Below are positions 49,865-60,519 of a stretch of 64,000 nt of DNA, piece by piece. The stretch spans positions 1,674,001 through 1,738,000 of the forward strand of contig JAVHJL010000006.1 in the NCBI GenBank assembly GCA_036971715.1, given 5' to 3'. The position numbers and the translations under genes are program-made. The notes beneath the pieces are model-generated. The model did not search any database. It had not been told where the DNA came from and saw only the letters and a program-made list of their open reading frames with translations. This DNA comes from Arthrobotrys musiformis (taxonomy: Eukaryota > Ascomycota > Orbiliomycetes > Orbiliales > Orbiliaceae). Numbering within the stretch: position 1 is the first letter of the stretch; every line of letters begins with the position of its first letter.

Positions 49865-50690
49865 GTTCTGCTCTGCCAGGGCAGTATTCTATGATGTATT
49901 GCTTGCAGCTATGGCTATGGCTATGGTTATAGCGATAGTGGTGATGATGTGATGGTGGTGATGTCTGTCCTCGAGGTGTTTGTCGTGATGGTGGTGGTGG
50001 TGGTGGTGGTTGATATCAATTTGATGCGATCTGATAGGAAGAGAAGAGAAGAGAAGGGACGGGAAGAGATGCCCCGCGCTATGGTTCGAACCCCGCTATG
50101 GCGAATCCAAAATGGCGATAGTTATATTATACAACCAGAAATCGCATCAACAGATAGAGCAAGCAGCACGAGGCTATTATAATGAAGTCTGGGAATAGAT
50201 ATCCCCAAGTATATATATTATGGTATCGCGATGATGGTGGTGATGGTGGTGACAAAGGGGCCCGATGAAAGGATTCAGACCGGGCTATTTATGCACTTTC
50301 TGGCGCAGCTGCGGTGCAGGGAAGCTTGAATTCAATTGACCTCCAACTGCCACCGACTTTGAATCCGAACAGGCCACGACAGCATCATCGCCACTTTACC
50401 ATACGCTCACTCCCTTCTCTACATAGGTATGTACATACTTAGACCCCCAAGCCCATATAGTATGTCCTTGAGCAAAGCTATTGGATTGGACTGGATTGGT
50501 CTGCGCTAGGCAGATTCTTGGGCTTCGACACAGGCAGCTAATCGAATCCGTGGAGACGAGCTTAGCCGATTTCCGTTTGAACAAAAGGAACGCGACGGCC
50601 GCCCAATGTCATCTCGCGTCCTCACCACCACCATCCCCAACATCACCATCACCACCAACATCACCAACTACGACCACTGTATTAACAGCC
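49865..50690. promoter_or_regulatory. divergent intergenic region, CEG1 / NSRP1-like
   Basis: 826 bp between opposite starts. It contains GATGGTG/GGTGGT simple repeats (about 49940-50010 and 50230-50255) and GAAGAGAAGAGAAG near 50040. A frame continuous with the NSRP1-like protein extends back to about 50481 but reads unlike the family. Confidence 0.5.
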
Positions 50691-51914
50691 ATGAGCACAT
50701 CGTTCGGCTTCAAGCAGAAGCCCGGTCTCCAAAAACCTGGAAGACCACTCCCAAAACCATCTGCATTCTCAAAACCATCCGTCTTCGGGAACCAAGCAGA
50801 CGACGACGACGACTACGATTCCGACAATGGCGACCCGACGAAGAGTCTCAAAAAACCCGTCCAATACGGCCTCCAAAAGCCTCTACCCTCTTCTGGATCA
50901 AAACGATCTGGCCCTGGATCGTTAAACAAACCTTCGTTATTCAAATCGCCTCCTCCCGAGAGAGAAAAAGAGAAATCAAAAGGAAATGAGGAGGAAGTGG
51001 AAGAGGAGGACCAATCGATCTACGACTACGATGCAGCATGGGATAGCATGAAAGCTGCCGAAGACCGCCGTAAAGCTGCTGTTCAAGGCTCGTCCGAAGA
51101 CAAGAAGCCAAAGTACATGGAAAACCTGCTCGCATCTGCAAAAGTTCGCGAAAGGGACCGTTTACGTGCGAAGGACCGCATGCTACAGAAGGAGCGAGAG
51201 GCCGAGGGAGAAGAATTTGCCGACAAGGAAAAGTTTGTGACGGGGGCTTATAAAGCACAGCAAGAGGAGATGAGACGGCTGGAGGAAGAAGAGAGGCAGA
51301 GGCAGGAAGACATGCAACGGAAAGGTGGTGGGATCAGTGGCTTCTATCGGAACATGCTGGATGATACGGAGAAACACCACGCGGAATTGGTCAAGGCTAC
51401 GGAGAAGAAGAAGGACGAACCCTCCTTTTTGATGTCAAGGCCGGGCGAAGAAGATGAAACTGCAAAGGCGAAGATAAAATCGGAGGCAGAGATTGCAGCA
51501 GAGCTGAACAAGAAGGCGGCAGGGTCTGTGGATGTCAACGATGAAGGCCAGGTCGTGGACAAACGACAGCTGTTAGGTGCCGGACTGAACATCAAGCCCA
51601 AGCCCAAGCCGACGTCTTCAAGGCCCCAGGACGATTCGAGAAGCAGAGATCCGAGAGACTCTTCCTCGCGGCCCACGAACGACTACCACGCGAACAAGGC
51701 GAAGAGGGACATGAGGGAACGACAGAGCCGCATGATTGCCCAGCAGCTGGAGGAAGCCAGTCGGAAATCCGCCCGAGACGAGGCCGCCGAACGGGCAGAG
51801 ATCGAGAGGCAGGCCAAACTGCGCAAAACAACCACCGGCGACGTCAATTCTGCGAGAGAGAGATACCTGCAGAGAAAGCGGGAGGCCGAGGAGAAGAAGA
51901 AGGCCGGCGGTTGA
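50691..51914 (+). CDS. NSRP1/CCDC55-like (DUF2040) nuclear splicing regulatory protein
   Basis: A single exon of 407 residues. It begins MSTSFGFKQKPGLQKPGRP and has an acidic stretch (EEEVEEEDQ). The family core follows: SIYDYDAAWDSMKAAEDRRK, PKYMENLLASAKVRERDR and EFADKEKFVTGAYKAQQEEMRRLEEEER, roughly residues 120-235. This is the conserved N-terminal domain of nuclear speckle splicing regulatory protein 1. A long charged helical tail ends in Lys/Glu-rich repeats. Animal NSRP1 influences splice-site choice; the fungal role is inferred. An in-frame ATG at 50481 would add 70 residues without family similarity, so 50691 is preferred. Confidence 0.85.
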   Translation: MSTSFGFKQKPGLQKPGRPLPKPSAFSKPSVFGNQADDDDDYDSDNGDPTKSLKKPVQYGLQKPLPSSGSKRSGPGSLNKPSLFKSPPPEREKEKSKGNEEEVEEEDQSIYDYDAAWDSMKAAEDRRKAAVQGSSEDKKPKYMENLLASAKVRERDRLRAKDRMLQKEREAEGEEFADKEKFVTGAYKAQQEEMRRLEEEERQRQEDMQRKGGGISGFYRNMLDDTEKHHAELVKATEKKKDEPSFLMSRPGEEDETAKAKIKSEAEIAAELNKKAAGSVDVNDEGQVVDKRQLLGAGLNIKPKPKPTSSRPQDDSRSRDPRDSSSRPTNDYHANKAKRDMRERQSRMIAQQLEEASRKSARDEAAERAEIERQAKLRKTTTGDVNSARERYLQRKREAEEKKKAGG

Positions 51915-52254
51915 CCGCATTGCTCTCATCTCATACCATTCTATGAAGCCATCTTTTTCCATTTTGTACAATACATGTGCCATATAGACAATCTTGATAC
52001 CCCTTCTGCTTCCTATCTTTTGCATCTGTTTTTCATATTTGACATTTTGGCGGCGTCTTCGGCTTAAAACATTCGCTTCACATGGTCGGCGCGTGCTTCC
52101 CGAGCCCGACCACAATCTCTCCCTCGCGTTAGCGCACCCTCGTGGACACCCTCATCCTCATCCTTATCCCCATCTTCATTCTCGCCCTCAACTTGAGCTC
52201 GAGTTTCTTCGTCTCCCTCGAACCAGAGCTCCCTGACGGTGCCGGGCCTTCACG
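51915..52254. other. intergenic region, NSRP1-like / PEX8
   Basis: 340 bp in tandem orientation. It holds the 3' end of the NSRP1-like gene and the PEX8 promoter, with a C/T-rich leader (52100-52220). No gene is seen. Confidence 0.5.
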
Positions 52255-54499
52255 ATGACCTCCAACGGCAGCGCCCATCTGCTCACCTCGATCCTCCAAT
52301 CGCTCCAAGCACCAGCCGGCCGAAACACTAACATTCGGTTCGCACTCCTTTGCTCCGATCTCCACATCCCATCTCACCACCGCTAACCATGCATATCTAC
52401 ACAGCACCCTCGTAAACAACACCGCCGTCACCCTTTCCCGCCTCACAAACCCCCTCAATGTCTCTCTTCTAACCACCCAGGCCCTCGCCGCCCCGGCAAT
52501 CTGGAATACTCCCAGTCCTCTTGCTGCCTCGCAAGCTGTTTTCGACATCTTCCGTCTTTCGACACTGGAGCGGGCCCGCGAGTCCAACCGCGCCCTATCA
52601 CTCACCGAATGGATTGATGCGGTAGTAAACGGCGCTGACGCTAGAGTGCCACGATGGAAGCACGCCCTCGTCTCCAGCGGAATCCTGACCGCATTCGAAG
52701 CCGACGATGCCCGACTACCCTTCACGACCCGTACGAATCTCGAAGCACACCTTCTTGAGGTCGTTAACTTCCATTTCGAATTTTCGACGTCCGGGATCGA
52801 GACGCATGCTTGCATATTGGCCATATCGAATGCGTATAGACTACTCAGCGAGGATTCGAAGTACATGCTGAACTACCCCGTGCGTTCCCCAATACAAAAA
52901 ATCCTACGGTCTGAACGATAACTAACGATCTCACCCACAGGCTCTGACGGGCGCCGTACTACCAGCCATGTTCCTCTCCCCGGAGGGCTACCAAACCGGC
53001 GACTTCCTCCGCCAAATCGACCGCTCAATCCCCATGGGCAAACAGAAGATGCCCGTAATACCCTCCTTCAGCCTGAAGGATTTCCTAGCCCGCCCGTTCA
53101 TATCCAACATGGGCTCCCTCGCCAAACTTGCGGCAACATCGATTAATTCCTCTGGAGAAACCGAGACGATAAACGGAGTATTAAGCGTTCTGGCAACTTA
53201 CTCTAGGAGCCTGGTGTCCATTTGGAGGGAGACGGCGTTGTCGACTTTACCAGATGATGCGGGGATTTCACATGATCCCGTGCAGACTAACACCGCGCAA
53301 TTGTGGACTGTGCTTAAGTCCTCGTTGTTCAGTGCTGTGGTTGTGCTGGAGGGTATTGTGAGGATATTACTGCAGTCTCACCAGATTTCTAGGAACAATG
53401 GTACGTCTACAAGATATCGAATATCAAAAGGGGGGGATAAGAGCTAACAGGTATACAGAAGTCCATGCATTCGCCAGCCAAATCCTCTGCATCCTCCGCG
53501 ACTTCTACTTCATAACCCACCGCACCAACCCCGCCGCCTTCGGAACCTACATATTCGTCTACCACGCCTGCGTAGATATCGTCATGTCCAATCCCGCACA
53601 AGCAGAAAGCCTAGCCGCACAACTAGCCCCAATAACAGGTAACACACCCCCATCTCCCCCATTTCTTTTCGCTCGAAAAACCCCGACCCTAATTAATTAC
53701 AAAATAACTAAAAGAACCAGCCGGCACGATACCAACGCACCCAACGGACGTTCTTCGAGATTTATATTTCCTGAACACCCTGGAGTACCTCGTAATCTCC
53801 TGCTCGTCACGGTTCTGCACCACGATCGTATCACCGTCGTTAACGCCGTATCTCACTTCACCATCCATAACCTCCACCCTACGAGAACCGTTCGAATCAG
53901 CGCATTCGCTCATGCTAGCTATGATCGGATGTCCGCAGCTCGTGGAGTCGAGTTATAAAATCCTCCCGACGTACATCGAGTCCGTCTTCGCCGCATATCC
54001 GTTATTTTTGAGCACGAGGCAGTTCCGACTCGCCATATCGAGTTTGGTAAAATTCACATCCCCGCCGACGGCGTTGAGTGGGGTGCAACGGGATCTGCCG
54101 GATGTGATTTTGGAGATGCTCAGTGCTAGGATCGAAGCGGCGGATGGGAGGTACCCCGTGAAAGCTTATAAACCGCCTACTATCGCTCCGGATGTAACGC
54201 CGGATGGAGCGGCACCGGCGGCGACGGAACCACAGGCGGAAGAGGAGTTTACGGAACGGGATGTGTGTATTTTATCCATGCTCGATTCGCTGCCGTATAT
54301 GGAGGAAGCGGTGCTGGCGAGGTGGTTGGATATTGCGGCGGGGTATGTGGGGAAGACGGTGAGGGGGGATAGTAGGGAGGCGCTCAGGGGACGGTTTTGG
54401 GATGTGATTAGCGGGGAGTTCGATGTGGGGAGGTCGCAGATGGCGATTCCGTGGTGGAGTGAGGGGGGTAGAGAGGCCGTGCTGGGGATTTCGGGGTGA
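52255..54499 (+). CDS. PEX8: peroxisome biogenesis protein PEX8 (filamentous-fungal Pex8/Pex17 type)
   Basis: Five exons (52255-52337, 52405-52879, 52941-53400, 53459-53638, 53721-54499) give 658 residues. Recognisable blocks are NPLNVSLLTTQALAAPAIW, RVPRWKHALVSSG, TNTAQLWTVLKSSLFSAVVVLEG, FASQILCILRDFYFITHR, FESAHSLMLAMIGCPQ and the C-terminal SQMAIPWWSEGGREAVL. They match the filamentous-ascomycete protein annotated as Pex8 or Pex17. Pex8 lies at the inner face of the peroxisomal membrane, linking docking and RING complexes and helping release cargo from Pex5. Yeast Pex8 ends in a PTS1; this one ends GISG, so no PTS1 is visible. Donors GTTCGC and GTGCGT are weak, but phases agree throughout. 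It is tail-to-tail with STE14, 122 bp apart. Confidence 0.82.
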
Positions 54500-54621
54500 T
54501 TTATACCATACCGTACCATATACATTACGTTACATATTTCATACAGCATGACAGTATCAGGATTGTTAGCGGGATTTCAGTGTAATTGAAGCGAATATAA
54601 TGATATCGATAAACCAAAGAT

Positions 54622-55468
54622 CTATTTAATAAACGGAATCCACACCCACGTCCGATTTCTATAATCAATATACCGCTGCCCGAAGAACTTGACCAAATAC
54701 CTCTCCTCATCTATCCAACCATTAGCCAAAAACCATAAAAGAAAGTAGATAAAAGGGGGGAAACATACAATAAATCCTCCCCCGAAAGAACCTCCAAAGC
54801 ACAACAGCATACCCCACAAAACTCACCGGATTCCCCATCATAACCTGCGTCCCCAGCCCCCACATCCAAAACCCCAAATAACTCGGATGTCGAAAATACC
54901 TATACACCCCGCTCGTCACCAATCTATGATCCACCTCCTTCACATACGCCACATGGTGATTAAACGACGTAGCCGCGTGCGCCATAGCCAACGACCGCAA
55001 CAACTGTCCCGAAAATATCAACAGCAGGCCGAATATGAACACCGGACGGGATGGATGGAGGCTTGTGGCGAAGAAGTGGGTTTCCAGGAGGTACTCCGCT
55101 ATAGCGAATGTATGGGCGGCATTATACGCCCGGCCGTTGGTGAATAGGAAACCTAAACCGTCGTTAGTATCATAAAGGGATGAAGGAGGGAAATGAAACG
55201 TACTCCCCAGATTCGCACGACGGGTATTATACCGCGCCGTAATCCAGAATTCTAAAAAGTGGAAAACGCTCAGGAAGAATATGAATAACGTAGCATGGTA
55301 GTAATCCCCGTACACCACCAGCGCAGCCGTGGCAGATACGGACAGGCCGGTGGTCAAGCCCAGCAGTTGGGAGCGGAGACCGATGCTGTCGAGGGCGTAG
55401 TCGCCGTCTGGGAAGAGGTAGCGTGGGAAGAAGGGGGTTATGTCGATATCTTCTTCCGAGTCCGACAT
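54622..55468 (-). CDS. STE14: protein-S-isoprenylcysteine O-methyltransferase
   Basis: Three exons (55468-55204, 55152-54769, 54710-54622) give 245 residues. The ICMT core includes FHFLEFWITARYN, FLFTNGRAYNAAHTFAIAEY, VTSGVYRYFRHPSYLGFWMW and EERYLVKFFGQRYIDYRNR, ending IPFIK, with several membrane segments. The enzyme methylates the C-terminal prenylcysteine of Ras, Rho and a-factor-type proteins in the ER, using S-adenosylmethionine. The start at 55468 (MSDSEEDIDIT) is preferred; an upstream in-frame ATG at 55582 gives an unrelated 38-residue extension. The 51-nt first intron (55203-55153) is a multiple of three without stops, so unspliced RNA stays in frame. Alignment across NLGS-FLFTNGRAYN shows it is removed in the family form. 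Confidence 0.9.
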
Positions 55469-56197
55469 CTTTATCTCTTTTATCTTTGAGGAAGTGAATG
55501 ATGGTTGGTGTATCGTGGTTAATGCTGCATAGCTGAAGCTCTCGATATCGAATATAGAAATATGCGAACGAACAGAACACACCAGCGATGCGATGCGATG
55601 CCTAAAAATCCAAAAAAGAAATAGGAGAAACCCAAAGAACCCGCCGTGAACGCTTCTCTTAAAAATTCCCGATGCAAAAGATGGTCCAGCGTGGAGTCGC
55701 GGAATATATCAAATGAGTCTAGATTTCGTTATAAATTGAACAACAATGCATCCTTTCGGTCCTGCGTATGGTGCAGGGTTCAAGCTCGAAATGGGTTTGG
55801 TCCTCGGTTCAAATTAACCTCCCGGGAACTGGGGCCACGCGGGTTGACATCACCGCCCAGCCCACGGTTTATAAATTTCTGATATGCACAAGATGGTAAA
55901 TTTATCAATTTAATTGTCTCAATTGTGCTACTTCGTATACTCTTACAGGAAAATGTGCGACCACAAAACTTCGAGCTTGTATTGCAACGAGGGATATGCT
56001 GTGTACTTAATGATCCCCCAAGAACGAATATATCATACCTCCCAAACCGAAAAGAAAGAAAGGAAAGGAAAGGGAAAGAGTGGTGTGTTGAAAAAGAGAG
56101 AGCGCCGTGTAAGAAAACCCGATTTACCAGTTATATGAGTGTATCCGCCGAACCAGAATAGTCATACAGAAGTCGTCAAAAGGAAGAAGAAGGCCGT
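55469..56197. other. intergenic region, STE14 / ZIP transporter
   Basis: About 730 bp holding the STE14 promoter and the ZIP gene 3' flank. A purine-rich AAAGAAAGGAAAGG tract lies at about 56050-56080. No gene is seen. Confidence 0.5.
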
Positions 56198-57967
56198 TCA
56201 AGAGCTAGAAGTCGTCAGAGCCACCGAGAGACACATCAGCACCACACCCGCGAGCATCGAGATGTACGGCAGGTCCGGGTGCTTGTGGTCCGAAGGAATC
56301 TGTCGCAACAACTGCACCGCAACCACTGACATCAACCCAGCTATTCGAACATACAAATTAGTATATATTGATCCGAAGGCCTAACAAATAGCGGAGAAGA
56401 GAAAAACTTACCCGTGAAGCTGAAGATGATGCCGTACACCGTCTCGCTCGGGGCCGACCCGAACTTCAGCCAGATAAATGCAAACAATCCGCCCAACGGT
56501 TGCGCCAAACCCCCAATAACAAACGTGATAAGAACAGCCTTCCAGGCCGACTGCAATGCAAGATATAACGGCAAGCACATAGTAAACCCATCAACAGCGC
56601 TATGAATAAACAAAGACAGAAAAATCGTAAAGCCCAGTTTCTTGTCGGCGTGGTTGGTCACAAAAGTAATGAACCCATCTGGGCATCGGTGCTACACACA
56701 CATAATTATTAATCAAAATTCCAGTCAAAAAAATGATAGAGAGTGAGGTAGGCATACCAAAGCGATGGCCAGACTTGTCTGGAAGCCGATCCCGACAAAA
56801 GCGTTGTTTGCAACATGATGGTGATGGGCATGTTTGTGGGCATGTCCATCCTCACCATCGTGAACATCAGCAGCATGGCTGCCATCGTGTCCGTGTCCGT
56901 GGCCATGTTTATGCCCATGGCCGTGTTGTTCATGGTGTTGTTCTTCCTCATGTCCGCGATGATGATGATGACCGTCGTCGTCGACATCATCGCGGTCATG
57001 CTCCTCGTCTTCTAAGATAGGGACATCCCTCAACGCTCGGTCGCGCGAGCATCCGGCATGGTGTGGCCCGGAATACGATCTCTCACAGTGGTTTGGATGA
57101 CAGGCGTGTAATGGTTTTGTTTCTCCTTTCTTATGCAAGCAGCTACCCTCACAAGGACAGGTGACAAATCCAAAGCAGCGGCCGTCTTCAGTGCACCGCC
57201 GAGTGAATTTCCCGACCGTGTCAGATAATCGCTTTGCAAGTGTAGGCCGGTACTGGAGGTCGTGGCCGTTCCCGAGAAGAGCCGTTTCCTCGTCTGGTAC
57301 GACAACTATATGAAAAATTATCATTAGCGGCGTATACGACACAAAAAAAAAAAAAAAAAAAAGGAACCCGACCGTACCTTTGCCATTATTCGCCTCCAAA
57401 CCCGGTGTTCCGTGATCGTGACCCACGGCAGTAGCACCACTGCTGACACTGCCGAAACCGTTCGCAAGAATGGGTTTGTCATCGTCATCCTCGCTATCGT
57501 CGTCACAGCTGACGGTCCGGTGGGGGATGAATCGATGGAGAAATTTGAAGAGATAGTAGCAGACTAGGAATCCGGCAGAGAAGGAGACCATGAGGATGTA
57601 ATACGGATTTTCGCCATACCCCCGTTCGAGATACGTGATGGCCTCGCCGAACAGACGGGCGCTGCTGAAGAGGAGGACCTTTTTTTTTTTTTTTACAAGG
57701 CGGTTAGCTGCAGGTACGCTACATTACATTGCATATACACACAAGTACTTATATAAGAAGAGAGAAAAACCAAGGAGGTAAAAAAAAATAGAAAGTACTA
57801 ACAGAAAAGCTGAGAGATAGACAGGCAGCCAGGAAGGTGGAGTTGGACTGGATGCTGAAGTGCTTCCAGGGCAAAAGGTCGATGAAGATGACTGAGGCAC
57901 CGGCACAGCAGGCCAGAGCCGAGCAGACGGTGAGAACCCAAGCTCGAGCATCGGGTTCCTCCATCAT
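56198..57967 (-). CDS. ZRT3: ZIP-family zinc transporter, ZRT3-like, with Cys-rich and His-rich loops
   Basis: Five exons (57967-57803, 57678-57378, 57305-56758, 56691-56412, 56340-56198) give 478 residues. Three N-terminal membrane segments precede a long hydrophilic loop and about five C-terminal segments, the ZIP layout. The signature helices read HRCPDGFITFVTNHADKKLG and LFIHSAVDGFTMCLPLYLALQ, which match vacuolar ZRT3-type ZIPs; both use Asp where Glu is usual (PDG, VDG). The loop has an 8-Cys cluster (57049-57195) and a run with more than 20 His in 52 residues (56815-56970). The family releases stored zinc from vacuole or endomembrane to cytosol. The first intron's acceptor follows a run of 15 A. 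A second Met at 57964 is equally possible as start. Confidence 0.88.
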
Positions 57968-59276
57968 GTTGTATGGTTGTTATTACTTGTCGTAGCCGCC
58001 CTGTTGGTGGTTGGTGGTTGGACGTTTGACTCGACAGCTACTGCTACTATCTACGACACCTCCCTCGTTCGCGATGTTGGAGACTATGAGGATCTCATGA
58101 GTAGACAATACTAACGACGGCCGTTCTATTTCTAATTCTGATGGTGATGACGATGGTGATGGCGATTACTATGGTAGATGGTAGATGGTAGATGGTGGAA
58201 GGAGGGAGAGAGCGAGAGTGAGAGCGGTGGTGCTGTGCTATAAAAGTGGTGTGAGTGGAGTGAGAGAGAATTGGAACTTCCGAAGTGCGAGATGGCTCTG
58301 GTCTGGTCAGCCATGCAATGGCCTTGTTCCACTCTCCTCCCACCCGGCACCACCACGCTAGTCCACGACCATAACTAGCGCATCATCTATACCGTCAGAT
58401 GATATAGCTGCTCGACCACTCCCTTGCTTCCTATTGTACGTCCTGTGTCTGTATGTGGCGGAGAGAAGGTGGATTGCACTTGTGTCTGGTGCGGCAAAAC
58501 CGAGGTTGCATCGAGACGAGCACTCGTAATGGCTTCACCAAATGCTCAAATAGTACACTATTGCACCCAGTGGGGGTTAATCATAAAGAGTGAGTGCATT
58601 AACATCGCGAGATTTGATATTCTGTCCGTCCTAACATGTCCTAGTCGCTACGAGTAGCTGTCTGAAACTAACCTGTTTGCGCCTGGCATGGAACATGGTT
58701 CTTGTGTTTACTCCCCGCTACATGTGTCGTCTATCCGCCAATCCCGGGGATGCTGGAGTCTATGTCCGGGGGAGTTGATGTCTGTGTCGACCCCGGAGCA
58801 CGGGGAGGGCATGTCGACGTTCCCGGGGAACGACAGCGATTGTGGGGACGGGCCAAAAAGCTGCCACAGTGGCCCTGTTGGCTGTTACTTCTTTCCACAA
58901 TATATGTAACCCCAAAATGTATCAGCATCACGAGCCTCTCGATTCCCTTCGATTCGTCCGACACGCCAGATAATCTTCCCCCAAGAACCTCATCGCCCTC
59001 CTTTTGCGTGCAGTTTTTCTTTTTGTTTAGCTTGTTTCTATTTTAATTGCTTCGTGGGGATTTTTAATTGTCTGTATCATATCATAAAACAGGAAGAAAG
59101 AGACCTTGACCCAATTCGATTCGGGAGTCCAGTGGGTTCCATTCGAACAAAGAAGCTACCTCAGTAGCTCGAGAACACTACCATATCATACCGTACCAAA
59201 CGCCAATCTCCTGAGGTGGATTGATCGTTCTAAAACTATTATCGATCCGAGAAGAAGATAAGGGGATTGAGAAAAA
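57968..59276. promoter_or_regulatory. divergent intergenic region, ZIP / L-type lectin
   Basis: 1.3 kb between opposite starts. GATGGT/AGATGGT simple repeats lie at 58135-58200. I cannot name a regulator site. Confidence 0.45.
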
Positions 59277-60519
59277 ATGCTCAAGTCCCTGTGCCGCAGC
59301 CTGTGCGCGGCTGCCGCCATCTGCTCCGCCGCCCTTAACGGCCTCGCCAGCGCCGACGACCACGATGGCTACAAGACCGTCCCCTTGAGGACCCATTCGC
59401 TCTACCAGCCATACCTAGACTCGGACCTGCAGTCGCGCTGGTTTGACTTTGGAGGATCTACTATCAGTGAGTTCTCACTCGTGTCCACGCTATATTTTAC
59501 CCCAATGGGATGTAACTTAGCGGCCACTAACGTATCTTTACTCCTGCAGTTAGAGCTGATCAGTACGCCGCCCCCTCATACCCCCTCTATAATACATATA
59601 TACACATAAAATTTATATAAACCCGAACCAATTCTCACAAAGACCCCTTCGATCGTGAACAGGTACATCCGAATAACGTCCGACCGCCAACACCAAACCG
59701 GCTGGCTCTGGTCCCGTCTCCCCCTCACCGCCACAAACTGGGAAATCGAGTTCGAATTCCGCATACACGGCGACGGCCACCTCCACGGCGATGGCTTCGC
59801 CTTCTGGGTCACCAAAGACCGCGCCACTGCGGGTCCCGTCTTCGGATCTGTAAACAAATTCGAAGGACTTGGTATCTTTTTCGATACTTACAAGAATAAC
59901 CGCCCCGGTGTGATTTTCCCGTATGTCATGGCCATGCTCGGTGATGGACATACAGAATACGATCACGATACCGACGGGAAGGAACAGGAGTTGGCTGGGT
60001 GCTCTGTAATACCCCCCTTATCAACAAGTTCCATATCCAAACGAAAAAGGCTAACCGTGATATAAAAAAAAGGCTCGAGGAATCCGCGCTCCAAACCAAG
60101 CAACCAAGGCAAAAATCACCTACTTCCAAGATAAATTCCTCTCCCTCGAACTGCAATACAAACAGCCAGACACCTGGACCGAATGCTTCAACGTCAAGAA
60201 CGTCACTTTACCCACGGTAGGCTACCTGGGTTTCACCGCGCAAACCGGCGAACTCTCGGATAACCACGACATCATTACCGTTTCTGCCAGGAATCTGTAT
60301 AACAGCCCGTCTACCCCCAATTCGCCCGGTGGAAACAAGGGACCGATTAAGAAGAAGAAGGGCAAGGAAACCTTCCCGGATTACGACGATCGACACGTTC
60401 CTGAGAGCAGCGGGTGGGGTTGGTTCTTCGTCAAGCTTATCTTGTGGGTTGTGGTCATTGTCGGTGGATACATCGGTTTCACGCTCTACAGAGCCCAGCA
60501 GAGGCATTCTAGGTTTTAG
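59277..60519 (+). CDS. L-type lectin cargo receptor (Emp46/47, VIP36-like)
   Basis: Four exons (59277-59466, 59550-59562, 59663-60005, 60073-60519) give 330 residues; the second is a 13-nt microexon. A signal peptide (about 1-25) leads into a legume-lectin-like domain (about 35-245) with RTHSLYQPYLDSD, the metal/sugar-site motifs HGDGFAFWVTKDR and GLGIFFDTYKNN, and VGYLGFTAQTGELSDNHD. A basic linker and one transmembrane helix (WFFVKLILWVVVIVGGYIGF) follow, with a short cytosolic tail ending HSRF. Such proteins bind high-mannose glycoproteins and cycle between ER and Golgi. The tail lacks a KKXX signal. It is shorter than yeast Emp46/47 and lacks their long coiled coil, so VIP36-like is the better analogy. 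The third intron's acceptor is A-rich. Confidence 0.9.

Noticed and set aside
50080..50100. tRNA B-box-like GGTTCGAACCCC
   Set aside because: The flanking bases do not form a T-stem and no A-box or acceptor stem lies at the right distance upstream.
55469..55582. Upstream in-frame start of STE14
   Set aside because: The 38 extra residues do not resemble the family, which starts shortly before the first membrane helix.
56733..57020. Met/Val-rich and His/Arg-rich plus-strand frames
   Set aside because: They are antisense to the His-rich loop of the ZIP gene, whose biased codons suppress stops on both strands.
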